The position numbers and the translations under genes are program-made. Below are positions 29,106-37,850 of a stretch of 64,000 nt of DNA, in pieces (position 1 is the first letter of the stretch; the number at the start of each line of letters is the position of its first letter). Under the pieces are notes generated by a model. The model saw only the letters and a list, made by a program, of their open reading frames with translations, was not told the origin of the DNA and ran no database searches. The stretch is from Pontibacter qinzhouensis (lineage in GTDB: Bacteria; Bacteroidota; Bacteroidia; Cytophagales; Hymenobacteraceae), in assembly GCF_008017455.1 (NCBI RefSeq), contig NZ_VRTY01000018.1, positions 1-64,000 on the forward strand, given 5' to 3'.

Positions 29106-29441
29106 TAATCTTGCTCTAATATAATCAGGTAAGTTGTATTCTGGTTTAGGATCAATTATTTGAATGAAAACGGCCTTCCGGAGGCAAAAATAGATTTTAG
29201 ATGCCAGACCTTTTGTTTAGTTATAAGTTAAAAGTTATGAGTTAAAACTTTGCTTGAATTGACCTGGGCTTTCTTATGTTTAACCAACCATTTAGCAATT
29301 TAACAATCAACTATCAGCCACTAACAACCAAATTATTCTAATGAAAACATACTTCCATATCTGCCTTCGCTATTGTTGTAACTGCTGACTCTCTTCCATA
29401 TACCTTTCTTTTGGTAAAACAGCATTTATAATTTAACTGAT
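29106..29441. other. Gap with two R1 repeats
   Basis: R1 copies at 29153-29188 and 29331-29358 are separated by a low-complexity run of AACAATCAACTATCAGCCAC type. No gene or terminator was seen. Confidence 0.5.
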
Positions 29442-30188
29442 ATGAATAGCCAGATTTTAGTACTCGAAAAAGAAACAACAAGCATCGATACAACCCCGCT
29501 CATTTTGTTGCACGGACTGTTTGGCAGCCTGAGCAATTGGCAGAAAGTAGAGTCCGAGTTTTCAGCACACCGGAAAGTACTGGTGCCGGAACTGCCTGTT
29601 TATGACCGCAGCCTGCGCAGCAGTAAACTAGATAAACTGGTGACTTTCCTGGAGCAGTACATAGAGCGGCAGGACCTGGACAAAGTGGTGCTGGTAGGCA
29701 ACTCGCTGGGTGGCCATTTAGCCCAACTCTATACGTTACGCCACCCCGGCAAGGTAAAAAAATTAGTGTTGGTAGGAAGTTCCGGCCTCTACGAAAACTC
29801 TTTCGGAGGTACATTTCCGAGAGTGAAGGATTTTAGCTACATCCGCGAACGCGTGGCCTATACCTTCTTCAAGAAGGAGCATGCCACCGATGTGCTGGTA
29901 CAGAAAGTGTTCCAGACGCTGCAGATTCCTGCCAAAGCTTCCTCTATTATTACGTTGGCACGGGCTGCGCAAACCGAGAACATGGCCGAATACCTGTCAC
30001 ACATAAAGATTCCGGTATTATTGCTCTGGGGAGTGCAGGACGAGATAACCCCGATCGAAGTGGCGCACCATTTTCACAGGCTGTTGCCCAACGCCACGCT
30101 TCGCCTCATAAACGAATGCGGGCATGTGCCTATGGTGGAGCAGCCGGAGCAGTTTAACCAGTATTTACGGGTGTTCTTGGAGGGCTAA
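29442..30188 (+). CDS. Alpha/beta-fold hydrolase
   Basis: 248 aa cytosolic alpha/beta hydrolase. Catalytic triad candidates are Ser88 in VGNSLGGH, Asp200 in WGVQDEITP and His228 in NECGHVPMVE. The oxyanion-hole HG is at 24-25 (LLHGLFGS), and a small lid is around 115-165. Members include lipases, haloperoxidase-like enzymes and C-C hydrolases, and the substrate cannot be told. It lies 336 bp after the degenerate peroxiredoxin, so it is probably transcribed separately. Confidence 0.88.
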   Translation: MNSQILVLEKETTSIDTTPLILLHGLFGSLSNWQKVESEFSAHRKVLVPELPVYDRSLRSSKLDKLVTFLEQYIERQDLDKVVLVGNSLGGHLAQLYTLRHPGKVKKLVLVGSSGLYENSFGGTFPRVKDFSYIRERVAYTFFKKEHATDVLVQKVFQTLQIPAKASSIITLARAAQTENMAEYLSHIKIPVLLLWGVQDEITPIEVAHHFHRLLPNATLRLINECGHVPMVEQPEQFNQYLRVFLEG

Positions 30189-30677
30189 GTGCTGCGCCAA
30201 ATTAAAAATTAGAAATTCAAAATTATGAATGGCAGGCAAATGCTATTTTTCCTGATTCTGTAGGCTGAAGTCGTTTCTAAAAATCAAATCGAAGAAGCAC
30301 TAAGTACATTCAAGTAAGTTTTGTCGATTAATTAAGGTTCAAATCTAAGTCCCGTTCCCTGTCCCCCGACAGGGAACCATTCCAGGGAATATATGCCAGC
30401 AAAAAGTACTTCTGTCAAGGATAGAACTGGTAGTTAGAAGGTCAGATTGCAGCAGCATTAACAGCCGAAACATCTCTCGGAAGGTCTTTTCCCCCGAAAT
30501 AATTTTAGGTAAGGCAAGTTATAACAAGCACCCTGAAACCGATAGCTTCTACTTTAGTAAATGCAGCTATGAAATTCAATTATTCTGGCTTTGCCCTACC
30601 TGTTTTCTTCCCCTGTCCGGTACTGGAATGCGTATAATATGCATAAAATCATAAAACAAATAGCGGCTCCAAAGACT
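30189..30677. other. Gap with R3 fragment and a hairpin
   Basis: R3 fragment at 30190-30225 (CTGCGCCAAATTAAAAATTA, then GAAATTC). A perfect 10-bp hairpin GTTCCCTGTC-CCCC-GACAGGGAAC lies at 30354-30377 without a U-tract. A weak R1 relic lies at 30478-30505. No gene. Confidence 0.5.
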
Positions 30678-30791
30678 GCGACACAATTTATCGGAATCTA
30701 TATCGCTGAAAAAATAAAAAGTTGTGTGTCGTGCTACGTGTGTCGTTTTTCCCAGAGCGATACAATTCCTGATTCCGATAAGTGAAGTCGC
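30678..30791 (+). repeat. Foldback repeat family B, copy 2
   Basis: 114 bp starting GCGACACAATTTATCGGAAT and ending ATTCCGATAAGTGAAGTCGC; the two ends are inverted repeats. The centre has GTGTGTCGTGCTACGTGTGTC. It ends 54 bp before the next gene, so it may supply part of its 5' region. Confidence 0.75.
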
Positions 30792-30844
30792 AGTTTATAT
30801 GATGCTCCTGCTGGCTTTGAAAATTTCTTAAAAACAGCTTATTT

Positions 30845-32278
30845 ATGATTGCGACAAGCGGTATACATATAGCGATAGTAGGCGGCGGTTTAAGTGGCAC
30901 GCTAGCAGCTTTACGTCTGTTGCAGTCAGCAAAAGAAGGTACAACTATCTATCTACTGGAAAAGGAAGAGGAAAAGCTGTATAGAGGCGTGGCTTATAGT
31001 AGTAAATTGCCGTTTCAGCCGCTGAATGTGCCTGCTTCCTGTATGAGCCTTTTCCCTGAGAAGCCTGTTGATTTTGCGGATTGGCTGATTAAAAACCAAC
31101 CCCACTACAACTTAAATTTGCCAGAGCAGCATATTGCTGATGCATTTATACCCCGGTTTATATTCGGTGATTATGTGGCGCAGCGGTTAAAAGAAGCTGA
31201 AGCAGATGCCTTAGCAGGCGTGCAATTGCGGCAGGTAAAATCAACTGTTCTTTTTATAGAGCCAAACCCATTTACCGGAGTATGCTCGGTGCGGTTGAAA
31301 GATGGAAGTTTAATTAAGGCGCACAAAGTGGTGCTGGCTCCCGGAAATCTGCCGCCATTAAATGTGCCCATCCGGAATATGGCATTTTATAGTAGCGACC
31401 GTTATAAAGCCAGCCCCTGGGCAGCCGATGCCTTGGAAGCATTACCAACCGATGCTCCTGTTCTGCTTATTGGGTCCAGCCTCACGATGGTAGACCTGGT
31501 CGGGAGCCTGCATGCCAGGGGGCACAGCGGCAGGATATACGTTGTTTCCAGGCATGGGATGCTACCGAAAGCCTACAACCTGGGTGCTAAGCCATTAAAG
31601 CTCGCACCTTTACCAACCATTGTCTTTGATACAGTAACCAATGCGCTTCGGTATGTACGTGAAACAGTAGCCGAAGCTGCTGCAGATGGGTATACCTGGC
31701 ATAGCGTGATTGATGCCCTGCGCACTGCCATTCCTGTTATTTGGCAGAGATGGCCGATAGAGGAGAAGAAACGGTTCCTGCGGCATGTTCGGCCTTTCTG
31801 GGAAGTGCACCGCCACCGGATGCCCGACAGTTCTGCCTTGCTCTTGCAGCAATTGCAGGAGCAAGGCCAGCTTGTTGTACTGGCCGGAACACTTGAAACC
31901 ATAACATTAAGCGCTGATACAGCAAAAGTTGTCATCAGGAAGAGAGGGCAGCAGCGCAATGAAATAATTGCAGTAGCGCGTGTAATAAATTGTACAGGTC
32001 CGTTATGCGACTATATCAAAAGCACAGATCCACTTTTACGTCAGTTACTTAACCAGGGCCTCATTAAGCCAGATATGCTCCGGTTGGGATTAGAAACTAC
32101 TGCCGAAGGAAATTTAGTTGGAGCAGATAATAACCCGAACTATAACCTCTTCACACTGGGGCCGCCCCGTAAAGGCATGTTATACGAATCAACGGCCTTG
32201 CATGAGATCCGCCAGCAAGCAGTTGCCCTGGCAGAAGCGATACTGGAAGAAGTTGAAGAGCGGAAGAAGGAAGTTTAG
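30845..32278 (+). CDS. FAD/NAD(P)-binding protein (NAD_binding_9-like)
   Basis: 477 aa flavoprotein-like protein. N-terminal Rossmann motif IAIVGGGLSGTLAALRLL (8-25). The region YRGVAYSSKLPFQPLNVPAS is characteristic of the FAD-NAD(P)-binding (NAD_binding_9) group. A second nucleotide-binding stretch is VLLIGSSLTMVDLVGSLHARG (about 206-226). The group includes proteins of unknown reaction related to flavin monooxygenases and to NADP-dependent oxidoreductases of sulfur and selenium clusters. Single gene flanked by family B repeats on both sides. Confidence 0.85.
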   Translation: MIATSGIHIAIVGGGLSGTLAALRLLQSAKEGTTIYLLEKEEEKLYRGVAYSSKLPFQPLNVPASCMSLFPEKPVDFADWLIKNQPHYNLNLPEQHIADAFIPRFIFGDYVAQRLKEAEADALAGVQLRQVKSTVLFIEPNPFTGVCSVRLKDGSLIKAHKVVLAPGNLPPLNVPIRNMAFYSSDRYKASPWAADALEALPTDAPVLLIGSSLTMVDLVGSLHARGHSGRIYVVSRHGMLPKAYNLGAKPLKLAPLPTIVFDTVTNALRYVRETVAEAAADGYTWHSVIDALRTAIPVIWQRWPIEEKKRFLRHVRPFWEVHRHRMPDSSALLLQQLQEQGQLVVLAGTLETITLSADTAKVVIRKRGQQRNEIIAVARVINCTGPLCDYIKSTDPLLRQLLNQGLIKPDMLRLGLETTAEGNLVGADNNPNYNLFTLGPPRKGMLYESTALHEIRQQAVALAEAILEEVEERKKEV

Positions 32279-32302
32279 CTTTGAATTTCAGCTCATATAG
32301 AC

Positions 32303-32429
32303 GTCGACTTAACTTCCCGGAAATCAGATTTGTACTGCCATCTGCTACAGGACACAAGACACAGGACTTTTTTCATAATTCTGTTGAAATGGAACAAATC
32401 AAGTGTTGAATTCTGATAAATTCTGTCGC
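32303..32429 (-). repeat. Foldback repeat family B, copy 3
   Basis: 127 bp in reverse orientation. On the minus strand it begins GCGACAGAATTTATCAGAATTC and ends GATTTCCGGGAAGTTAAGTC, with GTCCTGTGTCTTGTGTCCTG inside. It starts 25 bp after the stop codon of the flavoprotein gene. Confidence 0.65.
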
Positions 32430-32574
32430 TGTATATAATGTTGATCAGTAATTTTACCACTGTAAGGATGACCAGGCTACAGTTCTTAAACAAACAGCGC
32501 CAGCTTTATTTGAGCACCAGATAGCTATATTTCAGAGGTTGAACTCCTTATTATAATTAATATATGAAATATAA

Positions 32575-32624
32575 TTTGGATATGCTTAACAAGTTTGTTT
32601 TATTTGCATACTAATTCTATAGAC
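32575..32624 (+). promoter_or_regulatory. susC2 promoter with shared operator-like motif
   Basis: TTTG (32575-32578), a 20-nt spacer, TTTATTTG (32599-32606; one mismatch to TAnnTTTG), then GCATACTAATTCTATAGAC (32606-32624). This is the third plus-strand copy of the motif. The start codon of susC2 is about 720 bp downstream, because repeats have lengthened the leader. Confidence 0.65.
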
Positions 32625-32982
32625 ATAATGTTTATGAAATATAAAAACACATCAACCTTATTACTAGCGTCAACAGTAACTACTGTGGCCGGGCGGCTTT
32701 ATAGTCGTTGTTGTTAATTAATCCCTTCCTTGTTCCCCGTACACTTTACCTTCCACCACCATCTCTAACATTAGCTTAATCTTTAGCTACATCTTACTTT
32801 CTAACCCAAACCCATTTTTTGTAAATAAATATATACAATTATGAAGAGTCAAAGCCAGTGCTGCTAGAAAACTAAAGGCATCCGGATAAAGTTATGCCGG
32901 GTTCAGTTTCAATTATTCTAATGAAAATGCTCCTTTTGGAGGATTTTGAGATGTTAGACACTAGCCCCTAGATATTAGATGC
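32625..32982. other. Long leader of susC2, left part
   Basis: AT-rich, without a gene. It contains an R1 copy (32911-32946) and a TTAGACACTAGCCCCTAGAT-type run that recurs at 42307-42345. A short sequence AATGTTTATGAAATATAAAA follows the promoter; a small leader ORF there cannot be excluded. Confidence 0.45.
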
Positions 32983-33111
32983 TAAGTATCAGGACAAAAT
33001 TACATTACACTTTAAGACACAGAAATTAATAGTTAAATCTATTGAATACAAATGATTTATGAATAAAAATGTCATGTGCCTTGTGTCGTGATACTTGTGT
33101 CCTTTTACTTA
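32983..33111 (+). repeat. Foldback repeat family A, copy 2
   Basis: Same 129 bp as 21693-21821, same orientation, ends TAAGTATCAGGACAAAA and TTGTGTCCTTTTACTTA. The two copies form direct repeats 11.2 kb apart, so recombination between them would remove the FAD oxidoreductase to FAD/NAD(P)-binding segment. Confidence 0.75.
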
Positions 33112-33260
33112 GACCCTTTTATAAATTGAGGATTTATTCTCTGCCTATTTCCTAATCTTCACATCTCCAATAAACCATTTAACCATTAAACAATTTAGCA
33201 ATCAACAACTAACAATCAATAATTAAGACTGGCAAAGAGATAGTTGCCAGCAAAAAAAAA

Positions 33261-33307
33261 GCTTTCCCTTTTCATCGCCTCTGGAACAGGCAAAGAATCG
33301 GGAAAGC
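33261..33307 (+). promoter_or_regulatory. Leader hairpin of susC2 (shared with susC1)
   Basis: GCTTTCCC (33261-33268) pairs with GGGAAAGC (33300-33307). The inner GCCT (33277-33280) pairs with AGGC (33288-33291) around CTGGAAC. Same architecture and distance to the ATG as 11380-11427. The A-run before it (9 A) is also kept. Confidence 0.55.
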
Positions 33308-33342
33308 CGGGAAAATTAACTGCAACCAAATTTAAGTAAATT

Positions 33343-36300
33343 ATGAAAAGACTACTACAAAAAAGTAGCCATATATTGGTATTGCTTGTACTTTACCAAT
33401 CAAATTCATTGGCCTATGCCGCAAAACCTTCCTTAAACCTCTCTAAAACTAAAAATATTGTTACACCTGCCGTTGAAGTAAGAGAAAATATAACGGGCAA
33501 AGTAGTGAGCGCTACCGGCGAACCACTGCCGGGCGTAACAGTTCTGGTAAAAAATACCAACCTGGGAACCACTACAGGTGTAGACGGTAGTTTCGAGTTG
33601 GCAGTTCCTAATCCTACCGATGTGCTTGTCTTCAGCTTTGTTGGCTTTGCTTCCAGGGAAATTCCGCTGAACAATCAAAAAACCATCCAGGTAACCTTGC
33701 AGGACGATTCAAAAGCGTTAGGCGAAGTAGTAGTAGTGGGTTACGGCACACAAAACCGTAAAAGCCTGGTTGGTGCTATTGTAAAAGTAGATCCGAAAGA
33801 AACGACACAAATACCGGTGGCAAGTTTCGATGCGCAGCTGCAGGGAAGAGCCGCAGGCGTGCAGGTAAATACGTTTTCAGGTACTCCGGGAGAGGGCGTA
33901 AAAGTACAGGTAAGAGGAACAGCCTCCATCAATGCCAGCAACGATCCTTTGTATGTAATTGATGGGGTACTTGTAAACAACAACCCGCTGTCGACTATCA
34001 ACCTCGGCGGAAAGCAAACATCGCCGCTGGCAGACATAAATCCTGCCGATATAGAAAGTATAGAAGTTCTGAAAGATGCCAGCGCTATTGCCATTTATGG
34101 CTCCATGGGCTCGAACGGGGTTATACTGGTTACCACAAAAAGAGGAGAGTACAGTACCGGCAAAGCCAGGTTTAACCTCGATATTTCGCAGGGCTGGCAG
34201 CAGGCAGACAGAGGCAGGCTTTGGGAATTAACCACTGGTCCTGAGCACGCCATGCTGGTAAACGAGCAGTGGGTAAATTCAGGGTTTGATAACCCGGCAT
34301 TAAACCAAACGTATGCCAACCGGCCGTTCCGGCCTGCAGCTGAGGTTATAAACGGTGTGCCTGGCCGGGGAACTCCCGAAGAACAGCACACCTACGATAG
34401 GATGGGCCGGGTTTTCAGAACAGCGCAGACCAAAAATTATGATCTTAATGTGCAGGGAGGCAGTGAGAATATCCGGTATAACATCGGGGCAGGCTACACA
34501 AACCAGGAAGGTATTCTGAAACCGGCCGAATTTGAGCGTGCCAGTTTTAAGCTGAACCTGGATACAAAGCTTAGCAGCAAAATAACCTTCAGCTCCAGCA
34601 ATGGCGTTTACCGTTCGTTCAGACAACAGGTAAGGGGCGGAGCCGGGCAGCAGGCGGGTCATTTGCTGGCAGCGCTGCATCACCCCACCTACCTGCCTTT
34701 AACCAACGAAGACGGCACGCTGGCAAGGGGATCCATTTACGAAAATATCGATAACCTGACCAATACCGATGTTACTAATATTTCTACCAGGAGCATCCGC
34801 TACATAGGCAACCAGTTTGTAGAAGTCCATATTGTGCCGGGCCTGCGCTTTAAATCTTCTGTTGGGTTAGATTATAACTATTATAATGAGCGTGAGTTTT
34901 TTAACGACCAAACCATTATTGGCGGCGCTCCGAATCCTCCCGGGTATAAGCATGAGGTCTTCACTAACCTGGCTGTTTTTCAAAACGAACAGACGCTGTC
35001 TTATACCAAGAGTTTACTTGCTAATCATAACATAACAGTGCTGCTGGGCAACAGCATTCAGAGCAGCACCATTAATGTGGCCTCAGAAACCGGTTCGGGC
35101 TTTCCTAATAATTCATTTCAGCAAATTTCTGCAGCGGCTAACAGAACAGCTGAGCAAAGTAAATCCATCTCTACCATCGCGTCTTTTTTCGGGAGGGTAA
35201 ATTATAACTTCAGCGACAAGTATTTCCTGGAAGGCACGCTGCGGGCAGACGGCTCTTCAAAATTCGGCTCTAACAACCGCTGGGGATATTTCCCGGGTAT
35301 AGGCGCTTCCTGGCGAATGAAACAGGAAAATTTCCTGAGCAATGTAGACCCTGTCTCTGAATTGAAATTAAGAGTAAGCGCCGGATCGGCAGGCAACCAG
35401 AATGGCATCAACGACTACGCATCGCGCGGGCTATGGTCTGGCACCGCCCAATACCCCGATAACCTGACCAGCGGACCCAGAGCCGGTATAGCCCCCTCAC
35501 AACTGGAGAACCCCGATTTGAAGTGGGAAAAAACAACCACCTATAACGCTGGCCTCGACCTGGGTTTATTTAACGACCTGGTGATGGTAAACATTGACGC
35601 TTACTATAAATATACTACCGATGCCCTGCTTTATTTGCCGGTGCCATTAGCGACTGGCTATGGAAGCACGCTGGCCAATGCCGGAGAGGTAAGTAACAAG
35701 GGAATTGAAGTAGCCCTTTCGACCATAAACATAAGAAAGAATGATTTTGAGTGGAGTACGCATTTCAACTTTTCCAGAAACGTAAATCGTGCCGAAAAGC
35801 TGATTAGCCCCATTACATTCGAAGCACGCGAGTACAGAAGAACAGAGGAAGGCGCTGCTCTTGGAAGTTTCTGGCTCTACAAGCAGCTTTACGTGGATAC
35901 TGAAACCGGGAATGCCGTTTTTGATGATGTAGATAAGGACGGGAAATTAACACAGGCTGACCGCCAACTGCTTGGCAACCTGATCCCGAAATTCTTTGGC
36001 GGCCTTACCAATACCTTTTCTTACAAGGGCTTCGATGTAAACGTGTTGCTTACTTACCAGTACGGTAACTCCGTCTTTAACTTTAACAGGTATATACTGG
36101 AAGGCGGCGGTACAAGAGATGCCTCCCGCTCCATTCTGAAAAGCCAGCTGGACCGTTGGCAAAAACCCGGCGATATAACCAGTACTCCACGCGTAACAAG
36201 TGTAGGCAACAATTACAATATAGAGCAGAACAGCAGGTACCTGGAAGACGCTTCTTTTATCAGGGTTAAAACAGCTTCCCTGGGTTACAACTTGCCCGAA

Positions 36301-36492
36301 AGAGTTACAGCACGCCTGGGGTTAAACAGAGTCAGGGTATATGCCCTGGGCACAAACCTCTGGATTGCAACCAAATATACCGGGGCTGATCCTGAATCTT
36401 CGGGTAGTGCCGGGCAAAACCTTGACGGGTTGGATACTGCTACTCCGCCTCAACCCCGTGGACTTCAGTTCGGTGCCAACATTTCATTTTAA
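33343..36492 (+). CDS. SusC-like TonB-dependent outer-membrane transporter (cassette 2)
   Basis: 1049 aa paralogue of SusC1. Signal peptide 1-26, carboxypeptidase-D-like domain (ITGKVVSATGEPLPGVTVLV), plug with DAQLQGRAAGVQVN, VRGTASINASNDPLYVIDG and IESIEVLKDASAIAIYG. The barrel ends in PPQPRGLQFGANISF. It stays close to SusC1 over the plug and over much of the barrel (for example the GGLTN..YKGFD region), but loops differ, so the two may take related ligands. 10 bp before susD2. Confidence 0.93.
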   Translation: MKRLLQKSSHILVLLVLYQSNSLAYAAKPSLNLSKTKNIVTPAVEVRENITGKVVSATGEPLPGVTVLVKNTNLGTTTGVDGSFELAVPNPTDVLVFSFVGFASREIPLNNQKTIQVTLQDDSKALGEVVVVGYGTQNRKSLVGAIVKVDPKETTQIPVASFDAQLQGRAAGVQVNTFSGTPGEGVKVQVRGTASINASNDPLYVIDGVLVNNNPLSTINLGGKQTSPLADINPADIESIEVLKDASAIAIYGSMGSNGVILVTTKRGEYSTGKARFNLDISQGWQQADRGRLWELTTGPEHAMLVNEQWVNSGFDNPALNQTYANRPFRPAAEVINGVPGRGTPEEQHTYDRMGRVFRTAQTKNYDLNVQGGSENIRYNIGAGYTNQEGILKPAEFERASFKLNLDTKLSSKITFSSSNGVYRSFRQQVRGGAGQQAGHLLAALHHPTYLPLTNEDGTLARGSIYENIDNLTNTDVTNISTRSIRYIGNQFVEVHIVPGLRFKSSVGLDYNYYNEREFFNDQTIIGGAPNPPGYKHEVFTNLAVFQNEQTLSYTKSLLANHNITVLLGNSIQSSTINVASETGSGFPNNSFQQISAAANRTAEQSKSISTIASFFGRVNYNFSDKYFLEGTLRADGSSKFGSNNRWGYFPGIGASWRMKQENFLSNVDPVSELKLRVSAGSAGNQNGINDYASRGLWSGTAQYPDNLTSGPRAGIAPSQLENPDLKWEKTTTYNAGLDLGLFNDLVMVNIDAYYKYTTDALLYLPVPLATGYGSTLANAGEVSNKGIEVALSTINIRKNDFEWSTHFNFSRNVNRAEKLISPITFEAREYRRTEEGAALGSFWLYKQLYVDTETGNAVFDDVDKDGKLTQADRQLLGNLIPKFFGGLTNTFSYKGFDVNVLLTYQYGNSVFNFNRYILEGGGTRDASRSILKSQLDRWQKPGDITSTPRVTSVGNNYNIEQNSRYLEDASFIRVKTASLGYNLPERVTARLGLNRVRVYALGTNLWIATKYTGADPESSGSAGQNLDGLDTATPPQPRGLQFGANISF

Positions 36493-36502
36493 ATTCAAGA
36501 TC

Positions 36503-37819
36503 ATGAAAAAGATATCTATAGTTCCGTTGCTATTCCTGTTTAGCTTTTTTCTATCGTCCTGCGAAAATTTCCTGGATGTAGAATCTTTCGACAAGGTGTC
36601 TGACGCAAATACCATTTTTGATAAAGCATCAGCAGAAACAGCCGTAAGGGGTGCCTACCGCTCTCTGGCCAGTTCCAATTACAGCAGCGGTTTCCAGAAC
36701 ACTATTTTGCAATCTGGCGGCGATGTACGCTCATTAAATAATGCGCAGACCGACCTGAATGTAATTAATTATGCCTTGCGGTCAGACATTGGGTTTGTGT
36801 CTACTTATTGGGGCAACTTCTACAACACCATAAATAGGGCGAACCATGTCATCGAAAAAGTGCCTTTGGTGAATGACGTAGCCCTTACTGCCGATTTGAA
36901 AAACCAGCTTTTAGGGGAAGGATATTTTATCAGGGCCTACTCTTATTTCGATCTGGCCCGCGTGTATGGTAATGTGCAGCTTTTTTTTACCCCTACCAAA
37001 GTGGTTGCAGACAAACTAGGCGTTGATAAAAGTCCGCAGGCAGTGGTGTATGCGCAGGTGCTGGCCGACTTAAACAAGGCGGAGGAGTTACTGCCACTAA
37101 CGGTCGTACGAAACAGGGCCACCAGGTATACGGTGTATGCCCTAAGAGCCAGGCTGCATCTTTATCAGAACAAATTCGAGGAGGCAGAGCAGGATATCAA
37201 TAGCATATTGGCCAACAATAACTACCGTTTAATCAAGCCTTTTAACCTGGCAGCAGGTACAACAGAATCTGTGCTGGAGTTTTCTTACAGCGTAAATGAT
37301 CTGAACGCCGGCTATGGTTTATGGAACACCAGCAACAGGCAGCTGGAGCCCAAAGCGGAACTGCACAACCTGTTAAACGATGAGGCAGTGGGCGGGGGCA
37401 GAAAGATTCTTTCTGTCAGAAACGCAGCAGGCCAGTTTATTGGCGGCATCTACCCGACCAATACAGCTGCAGCCTATGGCATCAGAACAGCAGAGCTTTA
37501 CCTGATCAGGGCTGAAGCACGTGTCAAAAAAGCGAACCCGGATCTGGCCGGCGCTCTCAGCGACCTGAACCTGGTGCGGGACAGGGCAAATGTGGCAGCC
37601 AGTACTGCCGCTACCAAGGATGAAATTGTGCTGGCAATCGAAAATGAGCGAAGGGTGGAATTTGCGTTAGAGCCGCACAGGTGGTTCGATATTGTGAGAA
37701 CAGGCAGAGCGCCTGCAGTTTTCAATTTGAACGATTCTAACAGGTACATTTTCCCGATACCAGCGGGAGAGATTCTGGCAAATTCATCCTTAACGCAAAA
37801 CCCCGGTTACGGGAATTAA
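36503..37819 (+). CDS. SusD/RagB-family nutrient-binding lipoprotein (cassette 2)
   Basis: 438 aa. The open frame begins at 36341 inside susC2, but the signal sequence MKKISIVPLLFLFSFFLSSC starts at 36503, giving lipidated Cys20, so that start is used. SusD features: ENFLDVESFDKVSD, GEGYFIRAYSYFDLARVYGN, AELYLIRAEARVKK and ERRVEFALEPHRWFDIVRTG, as in SusD1. It ends 31 bp before the first DoxX-like gene. Confidence 0.93.
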   Translation: MKKISIVPLLFLFSFFLSSCENFLDVESFDKVSDANTIFDKASAETAVRGAYRSLASSNYSSGFQNTILQSGGDVRSLNNAQTDLNVINYALRSDIGFVSTYWGNFYNTINRANHVIEKVPLVNDVALTADLKNQLLGEGYFIRAYSYFDLARVYGNVQLFFTPTKVVADKLGVDKSPQAVVYAQVLADLNKAEELLPLTVVRNRATRYTVYALRARLHLYQNKFEEAEQDINSILANNNYRLIKPFNLAAGTTESVLEFSYSVNDLNAGYGLWNTSNRQLEPKAELHNLLNDEAVGGGRKILSVRNAAGQFIGGIYPTNTAAAYGIRTAELYLIRAEARVKKANPDLAGALSDLNLVRDRANVAASTAATKDEIVLAIENERRVEFALEPHRWFDIVRTGRAPAVFNLNDSNRYIFPIPAGEILANSSLTQNPGYGN

Positions 37820-37850
37820 CCGATTCGTTTCTACTTAATCGTTTTAAGAT

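Noticed and set aside
30591-30785. 64-codon plus frame
   Set aside because: Largely made of foldback repeat B and has no coding signature.
36341-36502. Upstream start of SusD2 inside susC2
   Set aside because: The lipoprotein signal peptide begins at 36503; the earlier residues are susC2 read in another frame.
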